Part shown: piece after piece, positions 24,029 through 35,435 of the stretch
How the letters are laid out: each line of letters starts with the position of its first letter
Position numbering within the stretch: the stretch's first letter is position 1
NCBI GenBank assembly: GCA_001692895.1
Contig: KV748184.1
Location: forward strand, 2,604,001 to 2,668,000
Source of the DNA: Cenococcum geophilum 1.58
Lineage: Eukaryota; Ascomycota; Dothideomycetes; Gloniales; Gloniaceae
DNA length: 64,000 nucleotides
Direction: 5' to 3'
Translations under genes and position numbers: made by a program
Notes under the pieces: model-generated
Databases searched by the model: none
The model's input: only the letters and a program-made list of their open reading frames with translations
Told to the model about the DNA's origin: nothing

Positions 24029-25704
24029 GCTATATTTTGGAGTTTTTCTGAGATTGAAAGCTTCCCTTGGTAATCTGTTAAATTTGTGGGATGTACGGTT
24101 GTGTGCAGGGAAAAGAAATGTACGAGGTTCCGAAAAGCTGTGTGGTTTCAGGGGATAGCGGGCTCGGAGTCATTGATGTTTAGTAAGGCCGCCACGAAGC
24201 ATAATTTGTAATAAAGATTCCATGGTTAAACCTAGAGGTGAAGCAGGACGTTTAAGTTTATGTTTGAAGCTCTTGAGAAACTCCTGGCCTTGTGTGCCGG
24301 AAATAGAGGCCTGTATCGACAGACCGTGTTAGCGTAACAGAGCGAATACCAACATAATCAGCATATGTTAATGGAGGCTTTATAGTCGGTGCTGCAGAGG
24401 AAAAGGGCAGGAATGGTCGCAGAGGCATTGATATATAATGGGAGCATTTTGACAGCTGGCGCAAGGGAAGTTAAATGTTTGGTTCAAAATCCTCGGGTTT
24501 GGTTTTGGTGTTGGGGTCGTCGCTGGTGAGAGCCGAGATGCGGGCTGATGCGGGAGAGTGATGTGCCTGCAAAATTTCGCGCGACCTCTGCCTGACTTTC
24601 TACTCTTCCTCTTCGACCTCCACCGTCGTCCATCTCTTGCGTTATTCCCGCCGCCCACTGGCATTTAGGAGCCCAAAACCTACAGTCAAGGACCCTCCTG
24701 GACGCTGCCTCGTCATCTACCTTCTCCGTGGACGAAGCCAACGCCTGATCCGTGACTTCGATTGTCGTGCCTGGAGTACTGCAGTACCTTTTCTCCCTCA
24801 TCACTATCCACCACCTCAACTGTCCGCTGCACCAACCGGAGCCGGCGAGCCTTTCCCCCTCCGCTTCTATCCACTGCACGCATTCCTTACGGATAATTTC
24901 TCCCAAAGGTCAGTCTTGCCTTGTCACGTTGCGCCCGCGACGTCAAGCTTTCTTGTTCGCCCATTCTCCACTCCAAAAAATTATGTCCGTCCCAGGACGT
25001 TAACTAGCCCGCGATTCATTGCCTGGATTCATCAGATAGTTCGTTTTCAGGCTGTCTCTAGTCCTGGGTCGTATCCCACCCCCACATATTAGCTTGCCCC
25101 ATGCCACGCTCCAGCCCTACTTTACACTCTTCGCGGCTGTCCTCTGCATGAGTTTCTCGTCATCCGTCCTCCTCTTACCAGCAAATCTCGAGCGACCCAA
25201 CTCCCTCAAAAATTTTGTCCCCACTACCCCCCACATGGTCTCACAACCCTGCCACTGACATTTTACGCTTTCAGATATTCTAGGAAAATACCCTAGTCAA
25301 ACACGCCATCAGCAGGCCCCAGCAACTCCCTACACCTTTTTTGGCCACTTCTTGATCCTGTATCGCGTATTACCGCACACTCTCGATCTTCCATACATTA
25401 CATCACGGGACAAACCCACGCCTTCCGTGGATCCAGCTCAACAAGCCAGCGCACATCCAACTCAGGACTGTCACTACAGGATATATACGAGTAGCAAAGC
25501 TAAGTGAACTTGGTGGTTACAGAACGTAGGGTGCGGAGAGGTCAGAGTGTGCACCTCTCCGGACATAAAGGAGCTGAGTATCTGTACTGGCTCGCTCGCT
25601 GAGGTGCTCCCGCTAGGGATCACTTAAGCTATTTCTAATCGTCTCTGGAACGATTACGGGACCTTATTGTGTGATTGGGTAGACAATTCCCGTACAGAGG
25701 AATC
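24029..25704. other. 1.7-kb intergenic region with probable long 5' leader of the LARP1-like gene
   Basis: The left part is the carboxylesterase 3' flank. From about 24,600 to 25,600 the plus strand is strongly pyrimidine-rich, with many short upstream ATG frames and no conserved protein. This fits a long 5' UTR, possibly with leader introns, for the RNA-binding protein gene that follows. Antisense frames here are not supported. Confidence 0.45.
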
Positions 25705-28700
25705 ATGGCTACCACACCGCGCCGATCGGGCAGCGACGTTGCCACCATCGCCGTCCCGTTCTCATATGCACAAGCAGCTAAGGGTATGTCCTCAGGAGCT
25801 TCGACTGGAGCCTCTAGTAAAGCTGCATCTGGGACTATAACGCCATCCAAAGACCCCACTCCAGTACCTGCAACGATTCCGATGGGTCCTTCGGGAATGA
25901 GCTGGGCAGATGATACTGAGGCCAACGCATCTTCAGCTGAGCAGGTACCAGAAAAATTTTCGGGTGGTCATGAAGCCCAGGTGAACGGCACATCACCCCA
26001 ACCCAAACAAGGCACTTCCCAACAACAGAATTCGACATCAAACATTTCTTCTCCTGACTTTGGGACTTCATCTTCAACACTTATCAAAGATGACGATGTG
26101 TCCTCACTACCTAACACTTCTTCCGAATCGACTTGGGAGAACAAGTCACAAACTTCAAATTCTGTCGAAAAAGCAGCAGATCAAGGTGATAACAGTTCTG
26201 ATAAGGGGAAGAGTAAGGACTCTGAAAAAGTACCTTTCAAACCTCTCCAAGAGGCACCAATACCAGCGGTCAATTATTGGAAGCAAAGGGCCAATGAAGC
26301 AGCTAAGGCCAAAGCAACTTACTCTAGCCCAATAAAGTCAGCCACATCATTTCCTAGTCAAACTTCGGTCAATGGAGCACCTCAAGGACCAAACGACAAG
26401 ATCAGTGGGGTTCCCAGACCCGAGCCGAGAAAGAAGAGCAAAGCCAATGCTGGTGGCGAGGAATCAGATATGGCTGTGGCTACAGCTAAAGAGAAGAAGC
26501 AGAATATGGATATCAATAGCAAAGGTCGAGACGATGACCGGTCAGCGCAGAGCCGACGAGATACTAGACCAGATATCGAGGTCGAAAAGATTAAAAAGGG
26601 TGTTAAGTCAAAGGCTTTCGAAAAGGATGGGAAGGGGAATGCGGCCGTACTTCCTCCTCCAGTTCGAGATCAAGAGTCCTGGCCTACTCCTGACAGTGCT
26701 CAAGGTGAAGATAGAAGAAAGGTGCAAGAGAAAGGCGAAAAAGGAGAAAAGGAGCGAAACCCGAGCACGTCCTCAAGACCACACGGCAAGAATGAGTGGG
26801 TTCCAGTGCCGTATACACCCAACGTGATATTCAACACGCCTCTACCAAGCACTGGTCCTAGCAGGAGAGGGGGACGGGGAGGTGCTCGAGGAGGTGCCCA
26901 AGCTGGCGGTCGCGGAGGGCCATATGCTACAAATGGTACTAGCGCTGGTGAAAAAGATGGACCTGCTTCCGCAGTATTACCCAATGGCGATCTGACAAAG
27001 CGAGGGAGGTCTGATGGATCCGCGCCGCGAGATACATCCCCAACTAAGGGCAAAAGGACTATTAGTGTAGGTTCAACTTCTTGGAAGGATACGAAATCAG
27101 CGACGACTATAAGCGAAAGGGCCGTAAAACCGACAGCATCAGGAGATTCTGATGCAGTATCGAGGAGGGGATCAGTGCTGGAAGAGTCGGGTTCGGGACA
27201 GTACTCAAATGCACAATCCAGTATCTACCCACGGCAATATCCTTCAAGTCGACCAAAGCAAAATAGGAAATACGATGCTTCCGGTCCTGCAGACAAACGA
27301 AAGGACAGTGATCTGGTATCACCAACTAAAGAAAATATTCCTGCCACATATGGCCGGCGTTCTTCAATTGCCACACAGACAGAAGGTAAGCAAAAACACC
27401 ATGGGCAATTAAATATGTTCCGCCAACGTAGTCGCAAAGAAACCCTTCCGCTAACTCCTACCCAACCATCAGAGGACGGAGGAAAGCGATCTTCAGGCGT
27501 GACGGAAGGGCAAGCCTCGCAAACCAAGCCGATTACCGGTGACCGCCGAGGTGGCCAATTCGGTTCGTTCTCCGGTCGTGATCGTCCTGAAAACAGAGGC
27601 CGCGGAGGTATGCGTGGAGGAAGAGGTGGTAACCATGGGTATCAAAACGCACATCACCCCAATGGTCATCAATTCCCTAATGGCCATGCTCCGTCGCTAC
27701 AAACTTCATCCACATTCCCTCTACCTCGATCTCCCACTTCATTTCACCCAGAGCAACAGAACACCTACTTCCCCGCTCAATCGCCACACTCTCGGAACTA
27801 TAGGGGCAATGGTCCCCGTTCGCAGTCCATGACTACAGATAATATATACGGTCGTGTTCCGGCCACATATTCTGGAGGACCTCAATCTATCGCGCCTATT
27901 CAAACATACGTGGGAGGAATGTACGACTACCCGGTTATGCAACCGATGAGCGCAGTCCCTTACAACCCGTATATGGAACAGTACTCCGTTTTCTCGATGG
28001 TTTCTATGCAACTGTGAGTTCTTGGCCTACTGGAAGGTTATTTATGTGACTAATAATTCTTAGGGAATATTACTTCTCTGTTGATAACCTCTGCAAAGAC
28101 ATGTTTTTGCGAAAACACATGGACTCTAAGGGATTCGTTTTCCTCGCTGTCATCGCAGACTTCAACCGTATCAAGCAACTCACGACGGATATGGAGCTCA
28201 TCAGACTCGTCTGCTACCAATCGCGTAATATCGAGTTCCGGGTCGGTGTTGACGGCAAAGATAGACTACGGCGAAGAGAAGGGTGGGAGCAGTGGGTACT
28301 GAGCGTGGGTGAGCGTGATGTTTCTGCCCAGAATGATGGACCCGAAGAACTACATCACCCACCGGTTCCACATCCACAAGGGTTTGAGTCACAGCTCCTC
28401 CCTCGCTATTCTGGGGTCTCCGCTGCGTCGCCAACCAGTCCTGGGACCGCGTCCAATGATATTGCCTATCAGCCAGTGAACGGCACTCATTCAGTTGCGC
28501 CTGTGACTGAAAGTGCAACGAATGAACCTGTGTCAGATGGCACAGCATCCTCTGTGGTAGCCCAGTCTCATCTGGAAGACACCATATCCCCATATCATGG
28601 ACCAATGCCTGCGACAGGGCCCGTAAATGGCGAAGAGGACTCTTTCTCGGATGAACAAGTGGAATCCTTGAGCGTGATCGTCCGAAAGCAAGAACCGGCT

Positions 28701-29478
28701 CAACAGCCAGTCTCCTTTCACCCCGCTGTTTCGCGAACCTTCTCAAACGGTTCCATCGATAGTAGAAACATCGACGATGAGCTTCATAAATTCGACAGCC
28801 TACAAGCCAACGTGCAAGTCAACGGCAATGGTCCTTCACAGGGGTAAGCCACAGGCGGAGAAGAGCATGTGGTGGCAGGATTCTCACTGATACCAATGGT
28901 TTTCTAGTGATGACGGCAAGAAACAAGATGAACCCGAGAGGTCTTTGAGTCTATCTTTACCTGGCAAAATTCCCACCATGAATCCTGTTCGTCTTTTTTG
29001 GGTTAAAGACAAGGATGCTCCTGTTGAGTCGCTGCCACCTGATGCGACATACGAATTCTATACCCATTTACGCTCAAAAGCCCTTGAACAACGTCATATC
29101 GCTTCCGCTGGTAATTGTCCCTACGACATGGATGTTTTGTATCAGTTCTGGTCTCACTTTCTTATCCGCAACTTCAACACCCGTATGTACGACGAGTTCC
29201 GCCACCTTGCCTTCGAGGATGCCATGCAAAAGATGTCCGACGTTGGAATGAGAAATCTTATTAAATATTATGGGGAGTCATTGTCGAGCCAAAGCACGAT
29301 ACGCGAGCGCATTGCTCGCCATTATGTGGACTTGGTCAAATCAGAAAATCCCGATTACGAACGGCCAGCATTCAAACAGCTTAGATCTGCATGGAGGAAT
29401 GACGCACTAAATTCAAAAAATCGCAAAAGAATTAGCAGTTTCATTGACGTTGATCTCAAGACCTCACTCGAACTTTAA
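25705..29478 (+). CDS. LARP1-like La-motif RNA-binding protein (SRO9/SLF1 relative)
   Basis: RNA-binding protein expected to associate with mRNA 5' ends and polysomes. Exons: join(25705..28013, 28064..28843, 28908..29478), 1219 aa. The first ~760 residues are low-complexity, Ser/Lys/Gly-rich, opening with MATTPRRSGSDVATIAVPFS and AQAAKGMSSG. They carry RGG-type clusters (RRGGRGGARGG at about 390 and RGRGGMRGGRGG at about 640). The La motif straddles intron 1: LEYYFSVDNLCKDMFLRKHM, SKGFVFLAVIADFNRIKQLT, IRLVCYQSRNIEFRV. The C-terminal block (YEFYTHLRSKALEQRH, LYQFWSHFLIRNFN, YDEFRHLAFEDA, LIKYYGESL) resembles the DM15 helical repeats of LARP1, which Saccharomyces Sro9/Slf1 lack. The start is the ATG at 25705; open frame upstream of it lacks an ATG. 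Confidence 0.9.
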
Positions 29479-30284
29479 GGTGGTATCCTGCTTATACCTA
29501 GGACGATCTTGGCTTGTTGTCCATACCTATTTACGACTCCTCAATGCATGCGGACCTTGCCTCCAGTGGAAGTGTTCGGTCGAGTATTCATTTTCTCCTA
29601 GGATAGGGGTTATTCTTGTGGTTCCAGCCTCTTCTCTCCGACAATGCTAGGGATATATCTTGTGTTGTTTTTCAAAAGTTTCCACTTGGGCGTTCTCACA
29701 CGGCATGTCAGGAGGGTTGCATTTTTCACTATTGCTCGACGAAAATAGATTTTCGACTTGACGGACTCGGGTGCTCATGTCTGGAGCTTTTCTACGAAAT
29801 ATTTGAACTTGGAAAGCCGGGGTGGGTTGTTTTGCAAGCCGGCATGGGTTTGAGGATGGTATAGTGGTGCCTTCCTTTTTTCCTCTTTATGACCCACTTC
29901 TCCTTATCTACTTTGTCTTGCATAGCGGCATTGTATTCGCTTCAGGATCTTGTCCTTCTATCCGCTGTTGCGTGGGCTTAAACTTTGCTCTGTTCACGTA
30001 GTTCAGCTGGCCACAGTGGTCCGTAAATAAAAAAGATGTTTGCTCCATGTTTCTTTTCCTAGGTTATGTATTACTGCTATTTGATGTAACTGGAATTCTT
30101 AATACCGCGACCTAGAGCAGAGCTTTCGGTGTGGGCGGGGATCGATGCTGCCAAGAAGTCGGAATTCTCCGGAGTGACGCATTCGACAAGCACCGCCACC
30201 CAACCTAAAAGACCCTTCCCCCACAACTTGATCTTCTTTGTTCTTCCTCCCTCTATCCCAGAGTCTGGTCGTAGACACTCCACC
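29479..30284. other. intergenic
   Basis: About 800 bp with T-rich sequence typical of a fungal 3' UTR and then the promoter of the next gene. Nothing else recognised. Confidence 0.45.
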
Positions 30285-31696
30285 ATGGCGCCCACGGTGG
30301 CCCACCTCCATAAACTGGTGGCCAAGAATGCGAAAGTGTTCAAGTATGTCGTCGCTGCTGTAAACTAGATCTCAAACTCCACTAAAGGTCTCATAGGGCT
30401 GCCTGGAACAACACAGCACGTCTCATACAGAATCAACTTCCGCCTTCTCTCAGGCCTACTCAAGCCCAACTCCAACCTGTTCTCGCGCGCAATCCACCGC
30501 GCCAACCTATACACCCTACCGCTTTTCTAAAACAGAGTAAGGGTAAATGGTACACGACTCATAGCACCATCAATGCCACTGTTCGGCGATTCACAACTTC
30601 ATCGATACGCTCCTCTGGCGTCAAATATGATCGATCATCTTTTCCGAAGTCTCGAATTGGAGCCGCTGTCAATGGGCTTGCTGGTCGAGCGCCGTTTGCC
30701 TCCACTCTCCGTCCTAATCTGACGGGAGGTACACTGAACCGAACTGCAGGAGGGTACGCTTTGGGGTCTGGCAGGGCAGGGTCAGCAAGATATTTTTCGC
30801 ATACTCCCGCTGCGCCTGCACAAGTCATTCAGAATGTCTCCCAGGCCGTACGTGCTTTCCTGATCTCGGGCCAGAAAGCACAGTTCGATGGTGTCGATCC
30901 GGCAACTGGCGAGAAGCGATATAAGTCCGTGACTGCTTTACAAGAACAGGTTAATCGGAAGATGAGTAGGTTCCCAAAGGCCACTCCCGGGTCATTTATT
31001 GACTTCAGTATTAACCCTACTGTTACTGCACTCACTCCACTCAGCGCTATTTCCGGCTACTCCCATTTCGCACAAGAGAAAGAGACCCTTAACAGTGAAG
31101 GCCTCCTTGACATGCTTTCCGTCGACTTCTCGAGAGCTCTCAAGGAGCTTTCCACTGTTTTGAATGATTTGAAGCGTCTGTCCGCTTTAGGGGACCTTCC
31201 AATCACATACCACTCATCGACTTTGCGGGTACATTTCCCGGGCTGTGACGCGGAAACTGTAGAGAAAATATGCAATGAGCTTGGTGTTCAGCGTGGTGTC
31301 GTTGGTCAAGATGAAGACTTTGACGCCTTTGTCGGCACCGAAATTGCATTGCTCTTCCCTTTCGCTCCTAGCGCTACGCCTTCGGAGAACTCTTTCTTTG
31401 CAAAGTCTGTATCGGAGCGGCAAGAGCAGATCGACTGGCGTCATATGCTATCTCCAGAACACCTATCGACTCCCGAGGAATACTCGACGCATTCGGAGGA
31501 CGGTTTGGACTTTGAGGATGTGGGTGACAATAATCCGTGGCTTTCCTCTCCTTCGGGATACGAGAGCTTGCATACTAGCGATATCGACGACTTTGCGACT
31601 TTTCGTGAAACGCCTAACCACCATACCCCTCTCGAGTATCAGGGTATCGAAGGGATCTATCGGTTCATGGAACAATGCGAATCTACTCGGAGGTAA
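30285..31696 (+). CDS. conserved fungal protein of unknown function, probably mitochondrial
   Basis: Exons: join(30285..30343, 30397..31696), 452 aa. The first ~160 residues are rich in Arg, Ser, Thr and Gln and nearly devoid of acidic residues (AAWNNTARLIQNQLPPSLRP, TTHSTINATVRRFTTSSIRS), which suggests a mitochondrial presequence. RYFSHTPAAPAQVIQNVSQA precedes a conserved globular section: AFLISGQKAQFDGVDPATGE, SFIDFSINPTVTALTPLS, LLDMLSVDFSRALKELSTVL, ITYHSSTLRVHFPGCDAE. The C-terminal third is acidic and Ser-rich. From memory, relatives are sometimes labelled casein kinase II beta 2 subunit, but I see no CK2-beta zinc finger, so I do not adopt that name. The exon 1 start has a good context (CACCATGG). 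Confidence 0.8.
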
Positions 31697-32334
31697 ATAA
31701 CGGTCATTACGGGAGGCGGCTTCTTCAGGCTATAAGTTGGAAGCTATTTGATCATTCGGATCCAAACCGGCATCATTAGGCAGCGTTTTCCTTTGTCGAG
31801 ATAAATAAAGAACATATCCACATTCTCATGTTTGAAAATAGGACAATCAATGGAAAAAATAGGCTACACGGACGGACTCGCTTAGGCTTTAACATCTACT
31901 TCCTTCAACTGACACTGTGATGGCCACCGAGATATATGCATTGAAGTTTGCAGGCGCGAAAGCGATGAAAAGCAGCCCCGAGGTCAGTACTTAAGCATTA
32001 GCTTGGCAGCATGAGCAGCATTGGTACCTGGTTATTACGTATGACGAATTCAGAAACGCAAAGGTTGGCTTAGCAGTTCCCCGCATGGGCTATCGGGAAG
32101 CGGCACTTGGTCAGCTTCTTCCCCCACTACGCCTCTAATGACTCCAGTTGCGGTCGTAAAAAGTTATTATTTCCGCGCGGAAATCGCTATGCCCGCCTTT
32201 ATTCCGTCCAGACATCCTGCCCAAGGAGATACCGTCCTTCACCTTATCTCATTTGACATAGGTAGAATACCTCTTCAACTACCCACTCAAATTCCCCCTA
32301 GTTCTTCCTTTGAGCTTCAATTGAAGCCCTCCCA
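31697..32334. other. intergenic, transporter promoter region
   Basis: About 640 bp between tandem genes. No other coding, repeat or RNA feature recognised. Confidence 0.45.
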
Positions 32335-33964
32335 ATGACGGCTACTCTGCAAGCGACACCACCGGATATCATACGTGGAAACTCCGAGACACGCCTTTCT
32401 ACCGCAAGAGAATCGATTGCTCGATCTGACAAAAGTAGTGATGTAGAACAGGTCGCTATAGGCGCAAAATTTGGAGATATTCCACCCAATGGTGGATATG
32501 GCTGGGTTTGCGTGGTATGCGTTTTTTTGATCAATGCGTGTCTAGGATTTTGGGCTGACAGCGCTAGTAGTCACACTTGGGGATTGAACTCTTCCTATGG
32601 CGTCTTCCTGGCGCACTACTTGAGCACAAATACTTTCCCGGGTGCAACAAGGCTCGACTTCGCATTCATTGGCGGCTTGTCCATATCTCAAGCACTTCTG
32701 ATATCCCCGTTGGCTACTGCCATAACACGTTTATACGGCACCCGCGCGACTCTCCTTTTTGAGACTGTTTCCCTTATCGGCGCGTCTTTCGCGAACAGGA
32801 TATGGCATCTTTTTCTGAGCCAAGGGATTTGCTTTGGTTGGGGTATGGGATTCCTCTTCGTAGGCTCGGTGGTTATTGTTCCTCAATGGTTCACCACTCG
32901 CCGAAGCCTCGCGAACGGAATATCAACCGCCGGATCTGGATTAGGCGGTTTGATATACTCCCTTGGAGCCCAGACCATGATTGATCGCATTAGCCTTGGA
33001 TGGGCATTCAGGATCTTAGGCATACTGGCTTGCACCGTCAATCTGATCTGTGCGGTTTTGATCAAGGATCGCAACAAACAGATTGGATCTTCGCAATTGG
33101 CATTCGATTATCGGCTGCTTCGTCGACCTGAGTTTATCCTCCTGCAGATATTTGGATTTCTGAGTATGCTAGGCTATATTGTCTTGCTCTTCTCTCTGCC
33201 GAACTACGCCGAATCCGTAGGGATGACTGCGAAGCAGGGCTCAATAATAGGGGCTACGTTGAATCTTGGGCAGGCTCTCGGACGTGGCCCCGTTGGTTAC
33301 TTTAGTGATGCAATGGGCCGGATCGATATGGCGGGCACGACGACGTTTCTAGCGGGGCTGTTCTCACTGGTAATCTGGATATTTGCAAAAAGCTACGGTG
33401 TCCTGATATTCTTTGCGTTAATTGGGGGGACCGTTGCGGGCACATTCTGGGCGGTAAGACAAGTTTTTCTACCTTTCCTATCAAGCCAAACTATTGGCCA
33501 TTGAAGAGCAGTCATCACTGACATTTCCATGTCTAGGTGGTTGGACCTGTTACGTTAGAAGTAATCGGAGTTGTCGACTTACCATCTGCGCTCTCTATTA
33601 CATGGATAGTGCTCGTGCTACCAACGACATGTAAGTCACCAAGTTCGTGTATTGGTCGATCTAGGCTGACATTGCAGTCTCTGAACCTATCGCTCTCGAG
33701 ATTGTCGCTAGGAATGGTGGAAACTACCTTAGTGCACAACTTTTCACTGGCTTTATGTACATTGGCGCAGCTGTTTTTATGTGGTTTGTAAGAGCATGGA
33801 AGCTTGGGGAGCTTGAGTCTAAGGCTGTGGCAATATATACATCTCCCGACAAGCTTGACCTAGTGACAGAAACGCTTTCGCGAGGCACAGGTGACAGGCA
33901 CGGTGGAGATGTCCCAAGGAAGACAAGTTTCTTCAGACGCTTGTTCAAATCAGGAAGAGTATAG
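32335..33964 (+). CDS. MFS transporter, monocarboxylate-transporter-like
   Basis: Predicted 12-helix plasma-membrane transporter of the MCT-like major facilitator family; substrate unknown. Exons: join(32335..33453, 33537..33630, 33678..33964), 499 aa. An N-terminal cytosolic tail of ~55 residues precedes PPNGGYGWVCVVCVFLINAC, the typical MCT helix-1 signature. Further support: SSYGVFLAHYLS, DFAFIGGLSISQALLISPLA, WGMGFLFVGSVVIVPQWFTT, RRSLANGISTAGSGLGGLIY, LNLGQALGRGPVGYFSDAMG and ARNGGNYLSAQLFTGFMYIG. The C-terminal tail is basic (RKTSFFRRLFKSGRV). Reading frame is kept across both introns (GTAAGA and GTAAGT donors). Confidence 0.92.
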
Positions 33965-35435
33965 ACTTGGGCTGCACTCGTATGCACGTACTGCGTCCTA
34001 TGATCCATTCCTTATCTGTTTCTCTATCTTCATACATCAGTAACAAATATTTGGCGAACTCAGATAAAGACAAAAAGAATGCACTTGGTCCAGGGAGCAT
34101 CCTTTCTGACAGTCCCCTGGAGCCTGCCGAAAGTACGCGTTTTGTAACAACAGGAGTCACCTTTCGCCCTATCTTTGCCCCTACTAAATCATAAGCATAT
34201 ATCTTTCTGCTTCGTGGCGAGTCTTCTTCTACCTTGTGTGTGCCCAATATTTAGGGCTTTTAATTTTCGTAAAACTCCTCTTATAGGATTATTTCAACCC
34301 TGAATTACAGCATCAAAAACTCCCACTTAATTTCAGGTCCTGCGTTATGTCTGGCAAAAGTGTTTGAATATCGTCAAAGAACTATAGGTGTGTATGTGCG
34401 GCTATCGCTGAATAAATTATGCCTCACGTTTTCTTATTTATATAGCAAACCTGATGCATAACCTGTAATCGATTGTGCGGCGTACAATTTGAAAACCATC
34501 ATCAAGTGGTAGAAGCAAGGTATCTGTCTAGAGGAAGAATACTTAAGGGCTTGGGAGATAATCAAAGGCTTTCAAGACGTTAGTATAAGAGGGTAAGAAT
34601 TGGACTCTAGACACAAATTACTTGGGGCATTTTATCGGAGCTCGACGGGCAACACTGTTCCGTATTATTTCTAAGGCTTTTTAGAAGCCTCCGAAAGTTC
34701 TTGTAATGCATGCCTATTGCAGAAGGAGGCTCCACACTTACAGTTATGCGTAACTGGACAGAAATTTAAGTGATTTCCGATGATTTTTTACGATTTTGTG
34801 ACAAGAATTGGCCTTCGAAACTCTGGAATACTTATCGCCCGCATGCCCGCGATGGGGTAGATTACCCTCTGAGTGGCGTACATACTAGAGCAGATGCATA
34901 AGGAGGTGAGCTGTGTCATCTCAAGTATCACGACATTCACCCTCTGTGCCTCATTTATCGACTCCTGCTCAGGGTGCTACCTCCTGCAGCTAAGCCCAGC
35001 CAGCAAAACGTGCGGGATGGCCAGGTGTCGCAGCCAATCGGTCGCGCGGTTGCTGACTACACGCTCTCCTTTCCAATTGCCAACATTTCTCTGGCGAAGC
35101 TGCCGCACACTCTCTGAACGCCCCCTCTCCGCCACGACTCGCTATGGTGCTTCGCAGTGTCAACACGTCCTCGGCGCCTTGTACATTGTCTCCCAACCTT
35201 ATGTCGCTCCTTTAGGCCTGTACATCCTTTCTTTTGTAAACATTTCTAGCGCGTCACAACCCGGCTTTCCGCCTCAACACTCTCCTCACAGCCTCCGGAC
35301 GCGTTGCTTGCATCCAGAGGACTTAAAGCCTCGTGTTCTCTAGAACGAGCGACCATAGCCTCGCTCGACGAGTTAGAATCGTGGAAGGTGCGCGTTTTTC
35401 CGTCAAGAAATACATGACGCGGCGTTAAATGTTGA
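33965..35435. other. 1.5-kb intergenic region before the giant coiled-coil gene
   Basis: The left half is T-rich 3' flank of the transporter. The right half (about 34,870-35,435) is C-rich and probably transcribed as a leader of the next gene. No conserved protein or repeat seen. Confidence 0.4.

Noticed and set aside
24484..25092. Overlapping frames of 140-151 residues on both strands before the LARP1-like gene
   Set aside because: Pyrimidine-rich leader-like DNA; proteins are Pro/Ser/Arg-rich with no conserved pattern.
28201..28746. 181-residue antisense frame in the LARP1-like gene
   Set aside because: Shadow of a clear La-motif exon; no independent support.
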